The notes: generated from the letters alone by a model not told the origin. A stretch of DNA of 64,000 nucleotides from Bog-756 sp963753905 (GCA_963753905.1 CAVWDZ010000002.1:62001-126000), one strand, 5' to 3'. Counted from the stretch's first letter, positions 51,231-60,165 are shown. Translations and numbers: made by a program.

Positions 51231-54200
51231 CAGAAACCCCTTTCCGCGGCGCGTCGGGCATCTTCCTCGTCAGAACCACGTTCCGGCCGGCTGATGTCGA
51301 TCCCGAGCTCCTCGGCCGTGCGGAACACGTCCTCGTCCAGCTCGCGCATCTCGATCTCCTCGCCGCCGGGCGCCAGGACCTCGACGTCCAGACACAACGA
51401 CTGCATCTCCTTGATAAGCACCTTGAAGCTCTCCGGGATCCCCGGCTCGGGGATGTTCTCCCCCTTGACGATCGCCTCGTAGACCTTCACCCTGCCGAGC
51501 ACGTCGTCGGACTTGATGGTCAGCAGCTCCTGGAGGGCGTAGGCGGCGCCGAACGCCTCGAGCGCCCACACCTCCATCTCGCCGAACCGCTGCCCGCCGA
51601 ACTGGGCCTTGCCGCCCAGGGGCTGCTGGGTGATCATCGAGTAGGGACCGGTGGACCGGGCGTGGATCTTGTCGTCCACCAGGTGGTGGAGCTTCAGGAT
51701 GTAGACGTAGCCGACCGAGACCGGGTTGTCGTAGGGCTCGCCGGTGCGACCGTTGAACAGCTGGGACTTCCCGTCGTCGTTCACCTGGACGACCCCGTCG
51801 ACCCCGTCCGGGTTGAGCCGGCGGAAGATCTGCTGGATGGTCGGGTGGCGGCCCGCGTCGTCCTCCTCGTCCCAGTGGGCGCCGTCGAAGACCGGCGTCG
51901 ACACCCACACGGCCGGATCGGTCCGCGGACGGGTCTTGTTCTCGGTGCCCCGCACCGGGGTTCGGGCGGCGTCCCCGGCCCCCTCCCAGCCCCAGCGGGC
52001 CGCGTAGCCCAGATGGGACTCGAGCACCTGGCCGACGTTCATCCGGCTCGGCACGCCGAGCGGGTTGAGGATGATGTCCACCGGTGTGCCGTCGGCCTGG
52101 AAGGGCATGTCCTCGATGGGGAGGATCTTCGAGATGACCCCCTTGTTGCCGTGGCGGCCGGCGAGCTTGTCGCCCTCGGAGATCTTGCGCTTCTGGGCCA
52201 CGTAGACCCGGACCAGCTGCTCGACCCCGGGTGGCAGCTCGTGCGCGTCGTCACGGGAGAAGACCCGGACGTCGATGACCGTGCCCTGCTCCCCGTGGGG
52301 GACCTTGAGGGAGGTGTCGCGGACCTCGCGGGCCTTTTCGCCGAAGATGGCACGCAGCAGCCGCTCCTCGGGGGTCTGCTCGGTCTCCCCCTTGGGGGTC
52401 ACCTTGCCGACCAGCACGTCGCCGGGGCCGACCTCGGCCCCGATCCGGATGATGCCCCGCTCGTCGAGGTCGGCCAGGATCTCCTCGGAGAGGTTGGGGA
52501 TGTCCCGGGTGATCTCCTCGGCTCCCAACTTGGTGTCGCGGGCGTCGACCTCGTGCTCCTCGATGTGGATCGAGGTGAGCACGTCGTCCTTCACCAGGCG
52601 CTCGGAGAGGATGATGGCGTCCTCGTAGTTGTAGCCCTCCCACGGCATGAAGGCGACCAGCAGGTTCTTGCCCAGCGCGAGCTCGCCGTTGTGGGTGGCG
52701 GGCCCGTCGGCCAGCACGTCGCCGAGCGAGACGCTCTGGCCCTCGTCGACGATGACCTTCTGGTTGATGGCCGTGTTCTGGTTGGACCGGCGGAACTTGG
52801 CCAGGCGGTAGACCTTCCGGCCCAGCACGCGGCCAGCGCGATCCTTGGCACCGGCCTTGTACTCGACGGTGATCTGGTCGCCCGAGACGTCGACGACCGT
52901 GCCGTCTCCCTCAGCCATGATCACGTCCCCGGCATCGCGGGCGGCACGGGCCTCCACGCCGGTGCCGATGTAGGGGGCCTCGGGCACCACCAGCGGGACG
53001 GCCTGCTTCTGCATGTTGGCGCCCATCAGGGCCCGGTTCGCATCGTCGTGCTCGACGAAGGGGATGAGGGCGGTGGACACCGAGACGATCTGCTTGGGGG
53101 AGACGTCCATGAGGTCGACCTCGGCCGGGGGCACGAAGTCGACCTCCGAGGTCGTGCCGAACGAGGTGGTGGCGGCACCGACCCGCACGCCGGTCCCCTG
53201 CGGACCACGTCGCACGAGCACCTTCTCCTCGGTGAACCGCCCGTTGGCGTCGAGCGCGGCGGAGGCCTGAGCGATGACGTGCTCCTCCTCCTCGTCGGCC
53301 GCCAGGTAGGTGACCTCCTCGGTCACCTTGCCGTCGACGACCTTGCGGTACGGGGTTTCGATGAAGCCGTACTCGTTGACCCGTGCATAGGTCGCCAGGG
53401 ACCCGATCAGGCCGATGTTCGGTCCCTCCGGGGTCTCGATCGGGCACATCCGGCCGTAGTGGGAGGTGTGCACGTCGCGGACCTCGAAGCCGGCCCGCTC
53501 ACGGGAGAGGCCGCCCGGGCCGAGCGCGGAGAGCCGCCGCTTGTGGGCGAGGCCCGACAGCGGGTTGTTCTGGTCCATGAACTGGCTGAGCTGGCTGGTG
53601 CCGAAGAACTCCTTGACCGCGGCGACCACCGGGCGGATGTTGATCAACGTCTGTGGCGTGATGGCCTCGACGTCCTGGGTGGTCATCCGCTCGCGGACCA
53701 CCCGTTCCATCCGGGACAGGCCGACCCGGACCTGGTTCTGGATGAGCTCGCCGACCGAGCGGATCCGCCGGTTGGCGAAATGGTCCTGGTCGTCGATCCG
53801 GTAGGTCGACTCGCCGTCGGCCATGTGCTTGGCCAGGTGGAGCATGTAGGTCGCGGAGGCCAGGATCTCCGAGGGGCTCAGCACACCCTGTGTGGGCGAG
53901 GGCCGCTCGAGATCGATCTGCAGGAGCTCCGAGATCCGTTCGATCTCCGGACCCAGCTTGCGGTTGAGCTTGTACCGGCCGACCCGGGTCAGGTCGTAGC
54001 GCTTCGGGTTGAAGAAGGCGTTCTCGAAGTACTGCCGGGCCGCCTCGACCGAGAGCGGCTCACCTGGACGGGCGCGCTTGTAGATCTCGAGCAGGGCGTC
54101 CTCGCGGGTGGGCGCGATGTGCTGCTCCTTCTCCCACTGGCCCTCGAGGAAGTCGAAGTGGCGGACGAACCGCTCGAGGAAGGACTGGTCCTCGTAGCCG

Positions 54201-54805
54201 AGGGCGCGCAGCAGAACGAACAGCGAGATCCGACGCTTGCGGGCGACCCTGCAGCCGGCCGTGACGTCCTTGCCCGGCTTCGCCTCGACGTCGAATTCGA
54301 TCCACTCACCCCGATAGGGATGGATGGTGCCGGTGAAGACCGTCTTGGCATCGCGGCCGGGCTGGAAGATGACGCCCGGGGAGCGGACCAGCTGGCTGAC
54401 GACGACGCGCTCGGTGCCGTTGACGATGAAGGTCCCCTTGTCGGTCATGACGGGGAAGTCCCCCATGAAGACCGTCTGTTCCTTGATCTCGCCGGTGCTG
54501 GCATTCATGAACCGGGCGCGCACGAAGACGGGCGCGGCGTAGGTCATGTCCTTTTCCTTGCACTCCTCCACCGAGAACTTCGGCGGTGGGCGCAGGTCGG
54601 GGTCGGTCGGGTCGAACTCGAGCTCCAGGCTCAGCTGGCCGGTGAAGTCCTCGATCGGGCTGATGTCGTCGAAGGTCTCGGCGAGGCCCCGGTCCAGGAA
54701 CCACTGGAACGAGTCCCGTTGGATGGCCACCAGATCTGGGAGTGGTAGGGCCTCGTCGATGTTGGCAAACGAAAATCGTTCCGGGCTGTTTGACCGTGTA
54801 GGCAA
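51230..54805 (-). CDS. rpoB: RNA polymerase beta subunit
   Basis: A 1191-residue subunit. The rifampicin region reads FFGTSQLSQFMDQNNPLSGLAH and then KRRLSALGPGGLSRERAGFEV, with the sensitive D, H and S residues. GEKAREVRDTSLKVPHGEQG and the end EDARRAAERGF are as expected. The start is TTG at 54805 with GGAGG 9 nt upstream (MPTRSNSPERFSFANIDEALPLPDL); an earlier in-frame start would add 31 unconserved residues without a binding site. A weak start on a major gene may limit its level. Confidence 0.97.
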
Positions 54806-54990
54806 CGGCCTACTCCTCCCAGTTGCAGGGTGAATGGGGCAGGGGCGGGGTACTGCGGTGATGCTCGCTGCGGAACGGCACGTCTCGGGGGTCGACAACT
54901 GCCGCCGGTGCAGTCGTTGGGGGCGCCAGGGCGCGCGTCAATCAGCCAAAACACGGAAGAAGGCGTCAGGAGCAGGCACGGCAACCAGTA

Positions 54991-55019
54991 AGCATAACCG
55001 GAAGCGCACACGATCACAA
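54991..55019 (-). promoter_or_regulatory. rpoB proximal promoter candidate
   Basis: Minus strand: TTGTGA, 17 bases, TATGCT. The first -35 half and the -10 box are close to consensus, with ideal spacing. Confidence 0.65.
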
Positions 55020-55052
55020 CCCATGGACGCTCGTCGCCGAGCGGGCCCGGCC

Positions 55053-55081
55053 AGGGTAGGAGAACCGGACCCCGCAGTCAA
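55053..55081 (-). promoter_or_regulatory. rpoB distal promoter candidate
   Basis: Minus strand: TTGACT, 17 bases, TACCCT, an excellent -35 and a fair -10. It lies 62 bp upstream of the proximal promoter. Confidence 0.65.
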
Positions 55082-55103
55082 GGATCCGGGGGCCGTCCGG
55101 ACC

Positions 55104-55141
55104 TCCCGACCAGGGCCCGGAGTCTGGACCCGGGGTCGGGA
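55104..55141 (-). terminator. Strong hairpin after rplL (attenuator or processing site)
   Basis: Minus strand: TCCCGACC then GGGTCC pair with GGGCCC then GGTCGGGA, a stem of about 14 bp around a 7-nt loop, 11 bp after the rplL stop. No T-tract follows, so it is not a classical terminator. A partial terminator or RNase site between rplL and rpoB is known in enterobacteria; equivalence here is inference. Confidence 0.55.
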
Positions 55142-55152
55142 CCGGAGAGGGC

Positions 55153-55551
55153 CTACTTGAGCTCGACAGAGGCCCCGGCGCCCTCGAGCTGCGCCTTCGC
55201 CTTCTCGGCGTCCTCCTTGTTGGCCTTCTCGAGCACGGGCTTGGGGGCACCGTCCACGAGGTCCTTGGCCTCCTTCAGCCCGAGGCTGGTGAGCGCACGA
55301 ACCTCCTTGATGACCTGGATCTTCTTGTCCCCGGCACCGGTCAGGATGACGTCGTACTCGCTCTGCTCCTCCTCGGCGGCGGCATCGCCCCCGGCGGCAC
55401 CGCCAGCGGCGGGCGCGGCGGCCACGGCCACCGGAGCGGCCGCGGTCACGCCGAAGCGCTCCTCGAACTCCTTCAGCAGCTCGCTGAGCTCGAGCACGGA
55501 CAGCTCGGCGATGCCGTCCAGAATCTGGTCCTTGGTCAGGGTTGCAGCCAT
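55153..55551 (-). CDS. rplL: Ribosomal protein L7/L12 (bL12)
   Basis: A 132-residue stalk protein recruiting translation GTPases. The N-terminal dimer domain (LTKDQILDGIAELSVLELSELLKEFEERFGV), an Ala/Gly hinge and the C-terminal domain (YDVILTGAGDKKIQVIKEVR, then LGLKEAKDLVDGAPKPV) are in order. The ATG is at 55551, 81 bp after rplJ. Confidence 0.98.
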   Translation of the reverse strand: MAATLTKDQILDGIAELSVLELSELLKEFEERFGVTAAAPVAVAAAPAAGGAAGGDAAAEEEQSEYDVILTGAGDKKIQVIKEVRALTSLGLKEAKDLVDGAPKPVLEKANKEDAEKAKAQLEGAGASVELK

Positions 55552-55632
55552 CGTTGTGACTCCTCGTTCGTGGTCTGTTGTCGGTCGGTGATCGGTCGGT
55601 GGGTATCGGTGGGCCAGCTAGCTCGGGACGGA

Positions 55633-56367
55633 CTAGCCGTCCGGAGCATCCTGTGGCGGCTCGGCGGCCTCCCCGCCGGCGTCCTCGGCAGTTGCCTCGG
55701 CGGTCTCGGCAGGGGTTTCTCCGGGTGTCCCCGCGGCGCTGTCCTCGGCGCTGTCAGCCGCGGCGGGCGCAGTCTCGGTCGTGTCCTCGGCGGGGGCAGT
55801 CTCGGTGGACGCCTCCGCGGCACTGTCCCCTGAGCCGCCCTCGGCTGCTCGGCGCTCATCGAGCAAGGCGGCGATGCCGTAGGCCAGGTTGCGGGGCAGG
55901 GCCTGGACCAGGCCGGCGAACTGCTGGAGGGGGGCCGAGAGCGCGCCGGCGAACTGTGCCAGCAGGGTGTCCCGCGACGGGAGATCGGCCAGCCGGGCGA
56001 TCTCCGCTGCGGAGAGCAGGCCGGTCCCGACGATGCCGCCCTTGACCACCAGATTGGGGTTGCCCCGGGCGAAGTCCCGGAGGGCCTTGGCCACCGCACT
56101 CACGTCCCCCTGGACGAATGCGATGGCGGTCGGGCCCGTGAGCAGATCGTGCATCCCGGCCCGCGGACCGTCGGCGACGGCCAGGCGTACCAGCGTGTTC
56201 TTGTAGACCTTGTAGTCGCCACCGGCGGCGGCAAGCTCACGGCGGAGCTCGGCGAGCTGGCCCACGGTCAGGCCGCGGTACTCGGTCAGCAGGGCGCCGT
56301 CGGCGGCTTCCAGCCGGTCGCGCACCTCGTTCACGACGGCGACCTTGTCGGCCCTCGGATTGTCCAT
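55633..56367 (-). CDS. rplJ: Ribosomal protein L10 (uL10) with acidic Ala/Thr-rich tail
   Basis: A 244-residue stalk base protein; the family is usually 165-180. The core (VVNEVRDRLEAADGALLTEYRGLTV, YKVYKNTLVRLAV, GGIVGTGLLSAAEIARLADLPSRDTLLAQ) and the L12-binding helix (LPRNLAYGIAALLDERRAAEG) are complete by about 172. The remaining 70 residues are Ala, Glu, Thr and Pro rich and acidic. The ATG at 56367 follows GGAGG. An L10 leader lies directly upstream. Confidence 0.95.
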   Translation of the reverse strand: MDNPRADKVAVVNEVRDRLEAADGALLTEYRGLTVGQLAELRRELAAAGGDYKVYKNTLVRLAVADGPRAGMHDLLTGPTAIAFVQGDVSAVAKALRDFARGNPNLVVKGGIVGTGLLSAAEIARLADLPSRDTLLAQFAGALSAPLQQFAGLVQALPRNLAYGIAALLDERRAAEGGSGDSAAEASTETAPAEDTTETAPAAADSAEDSAAGTPGETPAETAEATAEDAGGEAAEPPQDAPDG

Positions 56368-56400
56368 GATCCCTCCACCGAGCACCACGCTCGGGTCCGG

Positions 56401-56521
56401 GCCGTAGACGCCAATGGGTGGCAACGCGCGAGCAGCTGGTGCTCGGAGCGGAACGCCTGGTCAGGCGGACCCGTTGGGGCCCCTTCGGTACCGGGTGACC
56501 GGTACACCGGACGTCTACGGC
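56401..56521 (-). promoter_or_regulatory. Ribosomal L10 leader RNA
   Basis: The transcript begins with GCCGTAGACG and closes 121 nt later with the exact complement CGTCTACGGC, a perfect 10-bp long-range stem. Inside are further stems such as CCGGTGTACCGG with ACCCGGT and GCCTGACCAGGC. Size, position before rplJ and layout fit the L10 leader that L10-L12 binds to repress its own operon. The detailed kink-turn was not verified by folding. Confidence 0.75.
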
Positions 56522-56548
56522 AAGTTCTGTCGATTTGGAAGCAATGGC

Positions 56549-56578
56549 ACTCTAGTCCAGCGGACCGGCCAGCGGCCA
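56549..56578 (-). promoter_or_regulatory. Weak candidate promoter for rplJ-rplL
   Basis: Minus strand: TGGCCG, 18 bases, TAGAGT. The -10 is fair and the -35 poor. It would start transcription about 20 nt before the L10 leader. Confidence 0.35.
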
Positions 56579-56591
56579 GCCGGTGGCGGAG

Positions 56592-57314
56592 TCAGGCGGT
56601 TGCCGGCAACTCCTCGTCGACGAGGCGGGCCAGCAACGGGTCGATGTGGACCCCGGGGCCCATGGTCGACGACAAGGTGACCGCCCGCACGTACCTCCCC
56701 TTGGCCGAGGCCGGTTTGACCCGGTGGAGCTCCTCCATGACGGCGTGGATGTTCTCGAGCAGCGGGGCACGTTCGAACGAGGCCTTGCCCACCCGGATGT
56801 GGATGTTCCCGACCTTGTCGGTGCGGTACTCGACCCGGCCTCCCTTGAACTCGAGGACCGCTCGCTCCACGTCGTCGGTGACGGTGCCCGTCTTCGGGTT
56901 GGGCATCAGCCCGCGCGGGCCGAGCACCCGACCGAGGGTCCCCACCTGCCCCATCAGGTCCGGGGTCGCGATGGCGACGTCGAACTCGAGGAACCCGTCG
57001 TTGGCGACCCTGGCCACCAGATCGTCGGCTCCGACGACGTCGGCCCCCGCGGCCCGGGCCTCGGTCGCCTTCTCCCCGGCGGCGAAGACCGCCACGCGGG
57101 CAGTGCGGCCGGTGCCGGCCGGCAGCGACAAGGTGCCCCGGACGATCTGGTCGGCCTTGCGGGGATCCACCCCCAGGCGGACCGCCAGCTCGACGGTCTC
57201 GTCGAAGGAGGCCTTGGCCATGGACTTGACCAGGTCGACCGCCTCGATCGGCGTGTAGAGATGCTGGCGGTCGAACAGGGCGACGCTCGACGTGTACTTC
57301 TTTCCCCTGGACAT
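56592..57314 (-). CDS. rplA: Ribosomal protein L1 (uL1)
   Basis: A 240-residue L1-stalk protein aiding tRNA exit. FDRQHLYTPIEAVDLVKSMAKASFDETVELAVRLGVDPRKADQ and GRVLGPRGLMPNPKTGTVTDDV are signature regions. In many bacteria L1 represses the rplKA unit. The ATG is at 57314. Confidence 0.98.
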   Translation of the reverse strand: MSRGKKYTSSVALFDRQHLYTPIEAVDLVKSMAKASFDETVELAVRLGVDPRKADQIVRGTLSLPAGTGRTARVAVFAAGEKATEARAAGADVVGADDLVARVANDGFLEFDVAIATPDLMGQVGTLGRVLGPRGLMPNPKTGTVTDDVERAVLEFKGGRVEYRTDKVGNIHIRVGKASFERAPLLENIHAVMEELHRVKPASAKGRYVRAVTLSSTMGPGVHIDPLLARLVDEELPATA

Positions 57315-57351
57315 GTCTCTCTCTCCGTGCTCGCGGTCGTCGGTGTCCGGC

Positions 57352-57783
57352 TCAGCCGGCGACGGCGATCCCCATGGACCGGGCCGTGCCAGCCACCTGG
57401 CGCTTGGCCGCCTCGATGTCGGACGTGTTGAGGTCGGGCATCTTGATCACCGCGATCTCCTCGATCTGGGCGCTGGTGACCGTGGCCACCTGCTCGCGCC
57501 CGGCGGTCGCCGCACCCTTGTCGATCCCGGCGGCCTGCCGCAGCAGGGCGGCGGCCGGAGGTGTCTTGAGGATGAAGGAGAAGGTCCGGTCCTCGTAGAT
57601 GGTGATCTCGACCGGCACGACGGAGCCAGCCTGCTTCTCGGTGGCGGCGTTGTACTGCTTGACGAAGTCCATGGTCTGGACGCCGTGCGGCCCGAGCGCC
57701 GTGCCGACCGGTGGCGCGGGCGTCGCACCGCCGGCGGGCAGCTGGATCTTCACGATCGCGAGGGTCTTCTTCTTGGGGGGCAT
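57352..57783 (-). CDS. rplK: Ribosomal protein L11 (uL11)
   Basis: A 143-residue protein at the GTPase centre. IVKIQLPAGGATPAPPVGTALGPHGVQTMDFVKQYN holds the proline-rich thiostrepton-site linker, and DIEAAKRQVAGTARSMGIAV is the RNA-binding end. The ATG is at 57783; the upstream open frame is a nusG shadow. Confidence 0.98.
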   Translation of the reverse strand: MPPKKKTLAIVKIQLPAGGATPAPPVGTALGPHGVQTMDFVKQYNAATEKQAGSVVPVEITIYEDRTFSFILKTPPAAALLRQAAGIDKGAATAGREQVATVTSAQIEEIAVIKMPDLNTSDIEAAKRQVAGTARSMGIAVAG

Positions 57784-57815
57784 GCGTCTGGTACTCCTAA
57801 CCTGGTCCGGCCGGC

Positions 57816-58616
57816 CTACAGCTTCGCGACCTGGCTGAATTCGAGCTCTACGGGGGTCTCGCGACCGAAGATGTTGACCAGCACCTTGAGCTTGAGCTGG
57901 TCCTCGTTGATCTCGGCGATCTGCCCGGAGAAGTCGGCGAACGGTCCCTCCTTCACCCGCACGGTCTCCCCCACCTCGTGCTCGAGGCGCGGGCGGCTGC
58001 GCTTGGTGGGCGCCTCGACGCCTTCGACCTTGACCTGGAGGATCCCCTCGACCTCGCGGCGGGAGAGCGGCGTGGGCTTGGTGCCCGGGCCGACGAACCC
58101 GGTGACGCCGGGCGTGTTGCGGATAACCGACCAGCTGTCGTCGTCGAGCTCGCAACGGCAGAGGAGGTACCCGGGGAAGACCTTCTTCTGGACGACCACC
58201 TTCTTGCCGTTCTTGAACTCGACCACGTCCTCCATGGGGATGACCACCTCGTAGATGCGGTCCTCCATGCTCATCGAGGCGGTCCGGCTGTGCAGGTTCG
58301 ACTTGACCTTGTTTTCGTAGCCGGCGTAGGTGTGCACCACATACCAGCGCCCGGGCTGGTCGTAGGGGCTGGTCACGAACGGCTCGTCGTCCTCCACGTC
58401 CCCATCGTCGAGCTCGAGGTCGCCGTCGAGGGAGGCGTCCTCCGCCGACGGTGTGTCGTCGGGGAGCGCGGCGCCGGTGGCAGGCTCGAAGTCGACCGTG
58501 GGCGCGGGGTCGACGGCGGGCGCGGGGTCGGCGGCGGCCGCGGCGTCCGCCGCGTCGTCGAGGCCCGGGTCGTCGCCAGGCGGGTCGATGGTTCCGTTGG
58601 TGTGGGTCACAGTCAT
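57816..58616 (-). CDS. nusG: Transcription elongation factor NusG with acidic N-terminal extension
   Basis: A 266-residue factor linking RNA polymerase with Rho or the ribosome. The NGN domain starts at about residue 89 (RWYVVHTYAGYENKVKSNL, then FPGYLLCRC, RNTPGVTGFVG) and the KOW domain is VRVKEGPFADFSGQIAEINEDQLKLKVLVNIFGRETPVELEF. The first 85 residues are Asp, Ala and Pro rich with near-repeats of DPAP.VD; such extensions are known in actinobacteria. The ATG is at 58616, 5 bp after secE. Confidence 0.97.
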   Translation of the reverse strand: MTVTHTNGTIDPPGDDPGLDDAADAAAAADPAPAVDPAPTVDFEPATGAALPDDTPSAEDASLDGDLELDDGDVEDDEPFVTSPYDQPGRWYVVHTYAGYENKVKSNLHSRTASMSMEDRIYEVVIPMEDVVEFKNGKKVVVQKKVFPGYLLCRCELDDDSWSVIRNTPGVTGFVGPGTKPTPLSRREVEGILQVKVEGVEAPTKRSRPRLEHEVGETVRVKEGPFADFSGQIAEINEDQLKLKVLVNIFGRETPVELEFSQVAKL

Positions 58617-58621
58617 ACCGA

Positions 58622-58915
58622 TCAGGTGTTGAAGAGCCAGAGGACGCCTTTGGCAAAGACGTAGTTGAGTACGAAGATGAGGACCATCAGCGAGATGAGG
58701 GTGACCAGGGTCACCGTGGTGTAGTTGATGACCTCTGACCTGTTGGGCCAGGCCACTTGCCGGAGCTCTGAGCGTACCTCGCGGAGGAACTGGCCGATTC
58801 GGAACGGCTCGCGCTTGGCCGGGCGGCGGGGAGGGGGCGCTGTCCGCTTGGGCGCGGCCTCACCGTCGGGGTCCTGGCCCTGACGCTGCATCATTCGCTT
58901 CTGTTCTCGGTTCAC
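58622..58915 (-). CDS. secE: Preprotein translocase subunit SecE
   Basis: A 97-residue short-form SecE. A charged Arg/Pro leader is followed by the amphipathic helix FLREVRSELRQVAWPNRSEVI and one membrane helix (VTLVTLISLMVLIFVLNYVF). The GTG at 58915 has AAGGA 8 nt upstream; longer open frame upstream crosses tRNA-Trp and is not used. Confidence 0.96.
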   Translation of the reverse strand: MNREQKRMMQRQGQDPDGEAAPKRTAPPPRRPAKREPFRIGQFLREVRSELRQVAWPNRSEVINYTTVTLVTLISLMVLIFVLNYVFAKGVLWLFNT

Positions 58916-58951
58916 GTGCTGGTTCCTTCGGCCGAGGTCACGGGTGCAGAG

Positions 58952-59024
58952 CAGGGCAGGAGGGACTTGAACCCCCAACCTTCGGTTTTGGAGACCGGTG
59001 CTCTACCAGTTGAGCTACTGCCCT
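58952..59024 (-). tRNA. trpT: tRNA-Trp (anticodon CCA)
   Basis: The 73-nt cloverleaf has acceptor arms AGGGCAG/CTGCCCT, anticodon loop CTCCAAA, and T arm GGGGGTTCAAGTCCCTC. The discriminator is G and no CCA end is encoded. It lies between rpmG and secE as in other actinobacteria. Confidence 0.96.
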
Positions 59025-59141
59025 CTGTCGACCGCCGTGCCGCGATGTGGACAGCCGTTCGCAGGGACGGTCCTTCAGGGTACCACCGGGGACGCCGCAC
59101 GGCCCAAGCGGCCGGCGGCGTAGCGGCGGGTGCCCTGCCGC

Positions 59142-59306
59142 CTAGCGGGTCTCTTTGTGCAGAGTGTGCCGGCGGTCCCAGCTGCAGTACTTCTTCATCT
59201 CGATCCGCTCGCGGTCGTTCATCTTGTTCTTGGTCGTGATGTAGTTCCGCCGCTTGCACGACTCACAGGCCAGGGTGACCTGGACCCGCTTCTCGTTCTT
59301 TGCCAC
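59142..59306 (-). CDS. rpmG: Ribosomal protein L33 (bL33) with degenerate second zinc pair
   Basis: A 54-residue protein: VQVTLACESCKRRNYITTKNKMNDR, then KKYCSWDRRHTLHKETR. The first pair C14/C17 is intact, but the second pair is C41 followed by D44 instead of Cys, so the zinc ribbon lacks one ligand. Most L33 proteins either have all four or have lost all. GTG at 59306 has AAGGAGG just upstream. The gene is too small for a long-ORF search but its position between tRNA-Met and tRNA-Trp is conserved. Confidence 0.95.
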   Translation of the reverse strand: MAKNEKRVQVTLACESCKRRNYITTKNKMNDRERIEMKKYCSWDRRHTLHKETR

Positions 59307-59376
59307 GATGCCTCCTTGTCCTGCCGGCCTCGTCGCCGGCAGGTCTCCTGCTCCACTGTGCCCTGGATCCCCGAAC

Positions 59377-59453
59377 TGGTAGCGGCGGCCGGACTCGAAC
59401 CGGCGACCCCACGATTATGAGCCGTGTGCTCTGACCAACTGAGCTACGCCGCC
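59377..59453 (-). tRNA. metT: tRNA-Met (anticodon CAT), elongator type
   Basis: The cloverleaf has acceptor GGCGGCG pairing with CGCCGCT (one G-T pair at the end), D arm GCTCAGTTGGTCAGAGC, anticodon loop CTCATAA and an encoded CCA. The paired first base and absence of three G-C pairs at the anticodon stem base argue for the elongator rather than the initiator. Confidence 0.95.
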
Positions 59454-59460
59454 ATGGGCG

Positions 59461-59532
59461 AGCCCCCGGTGGGGATTGAACCCACGACCCCCGCCTTACC
59501 ATGGCGGTGCTCTACCACTGAGCTACAGGGGC
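59461..59532 (-). tRNA. thrT: tRNA-Thr (anticodon GGT)
   Basis: The 72-nt cloverleaf has acceptor arms GCCCCTG/CGGGGGC, anticodon arm CCGCC-ATGGTAA-GGCGG, and T arm GTGGGTTCAATCCCCAC. No CCA end is encoded. It is the first gene of the tRNA-Thr, tRNA-Met, rpmG, tRNA-Trp, secE series. Confidence 0.96.
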
Positions 59533-59562
59533 AGTGCGGCTCAATCGAGCTGCAGCCAGGAG

Positions 59563-59591
59563 ATCATAGCCACCGACGCGGCCCCCGAAAA
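59563..59591 (-). promoter_or_regulatory. Candidate promoter of the tRNA-Thr/tRNA-Met/rpmG unit
   Basis: Minus strand: TTTTCG, 17 bases, TATGAT. The -10 is near perfect and the -35 poor. It ends about 30 bp before the tRNA-Thr 5' end, in the gap shared with the divergent GNAT gene. Confidence 0.45.
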
Positions 59592-59619
59592 GGCCTCCAC
59601 GCCTGACTACCATCCACGG

Positions 59620-60108
59620 ATGCACGTGCGCATGGCGGGGCCCTCCGATGCCGAGCCCGTCCGGATGATCTACAACGCCGAGGTCACGGACTCGACCGCC
59701 ACCTTCGACCTCCGACCGCGGACGCCCGAGGAGCAGGACGCCTGGATGGCCGAACACCGGGGAACCTACCCGGTGGTGGTGGCCGTCGACGACGAGGACC
59801 GGGTCCTCGGGTTCGGTTCCCTGTCGGCCTACCGTGACCGGCCGGCCTACGCGACGACCGTCGAGAACTCGGTCTACGTGGACGGTGCCCACCGGGGCAC
59901 GGGGGTCGGCCGGGCACTCCTCGAGGAGCTGGTCCGCCTGGCCACCCGTCACGGGTTCCACACCATGATCGCCCGGGTCGGGGGTGACAACGTGGCCTCG
60001 ATCGCACTCCACCGGTCCTGTGGGTTCGCGCCGGTCGGCGTCGAACGGGCGGTCGGCCGCAAGTTCAACCGGTGGCTGGACGTCACGGTTCTCCAGAGGA
60101 TGCTCTGA
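59620..60108 (+). CDS. GNAT acetyltransferase, phosphinothricin N-acetyltransferase-like
   Basis: A 162-residue GNAT enzyme. RMAGPSDAEPVRMIYNAEVTDSTATFD and the substrate-side GFGSLSAYRDRPAYATTVENSVYVD precede the acetyl-CoA motif HRGTGVGRALLEELV (about residues 93-107) and ALHRSCGFAPVGVERAVGRKFNRWLDVTVLQR. This matches the PAT/YncA/MnaT group, which acetylates methionine analogues or phosphinothricin; the native substrate is not known. The ATG at 59620 has almost no Shine-Dalgarno sequence and may be leaderless. An open frame extending upstream crosses the tRNA-Thr gene. Confidence 0.85.
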   Translation: MHVRMAGPSDAEPVRMIYNAEVTDSTATFDLRPRTPEEQDAWMAEHRGTYPVVVAVDDEDRVLGFGSLSAYRDRPAYATTVENSVYVDGAHRGTGVGRALLEELVRLATRHGFHTMIARVGGDNVASIALHRSCGFAPVGVERAVGRKFNRWLDVTVLQRML

Positions 60109-60165
60109 GAGAAGCGGTCCCCGCCGGGGGCTGGACGCCGACGGGCCGGCCGGCCCCGGCTGCCT

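Larger units (their letters stand above)
54806..55152. other. 347-bp gap between rplL and rpoB
   Basis: No gene is present. On the minus strand it holds, in order, a strong hairpin just after rplL, two promoters, and about 185 nt of rpoB leader. These are listed separately. This is the arrangement needed to express rpoBC at a level different from rplJL. Confidence 0.7.
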
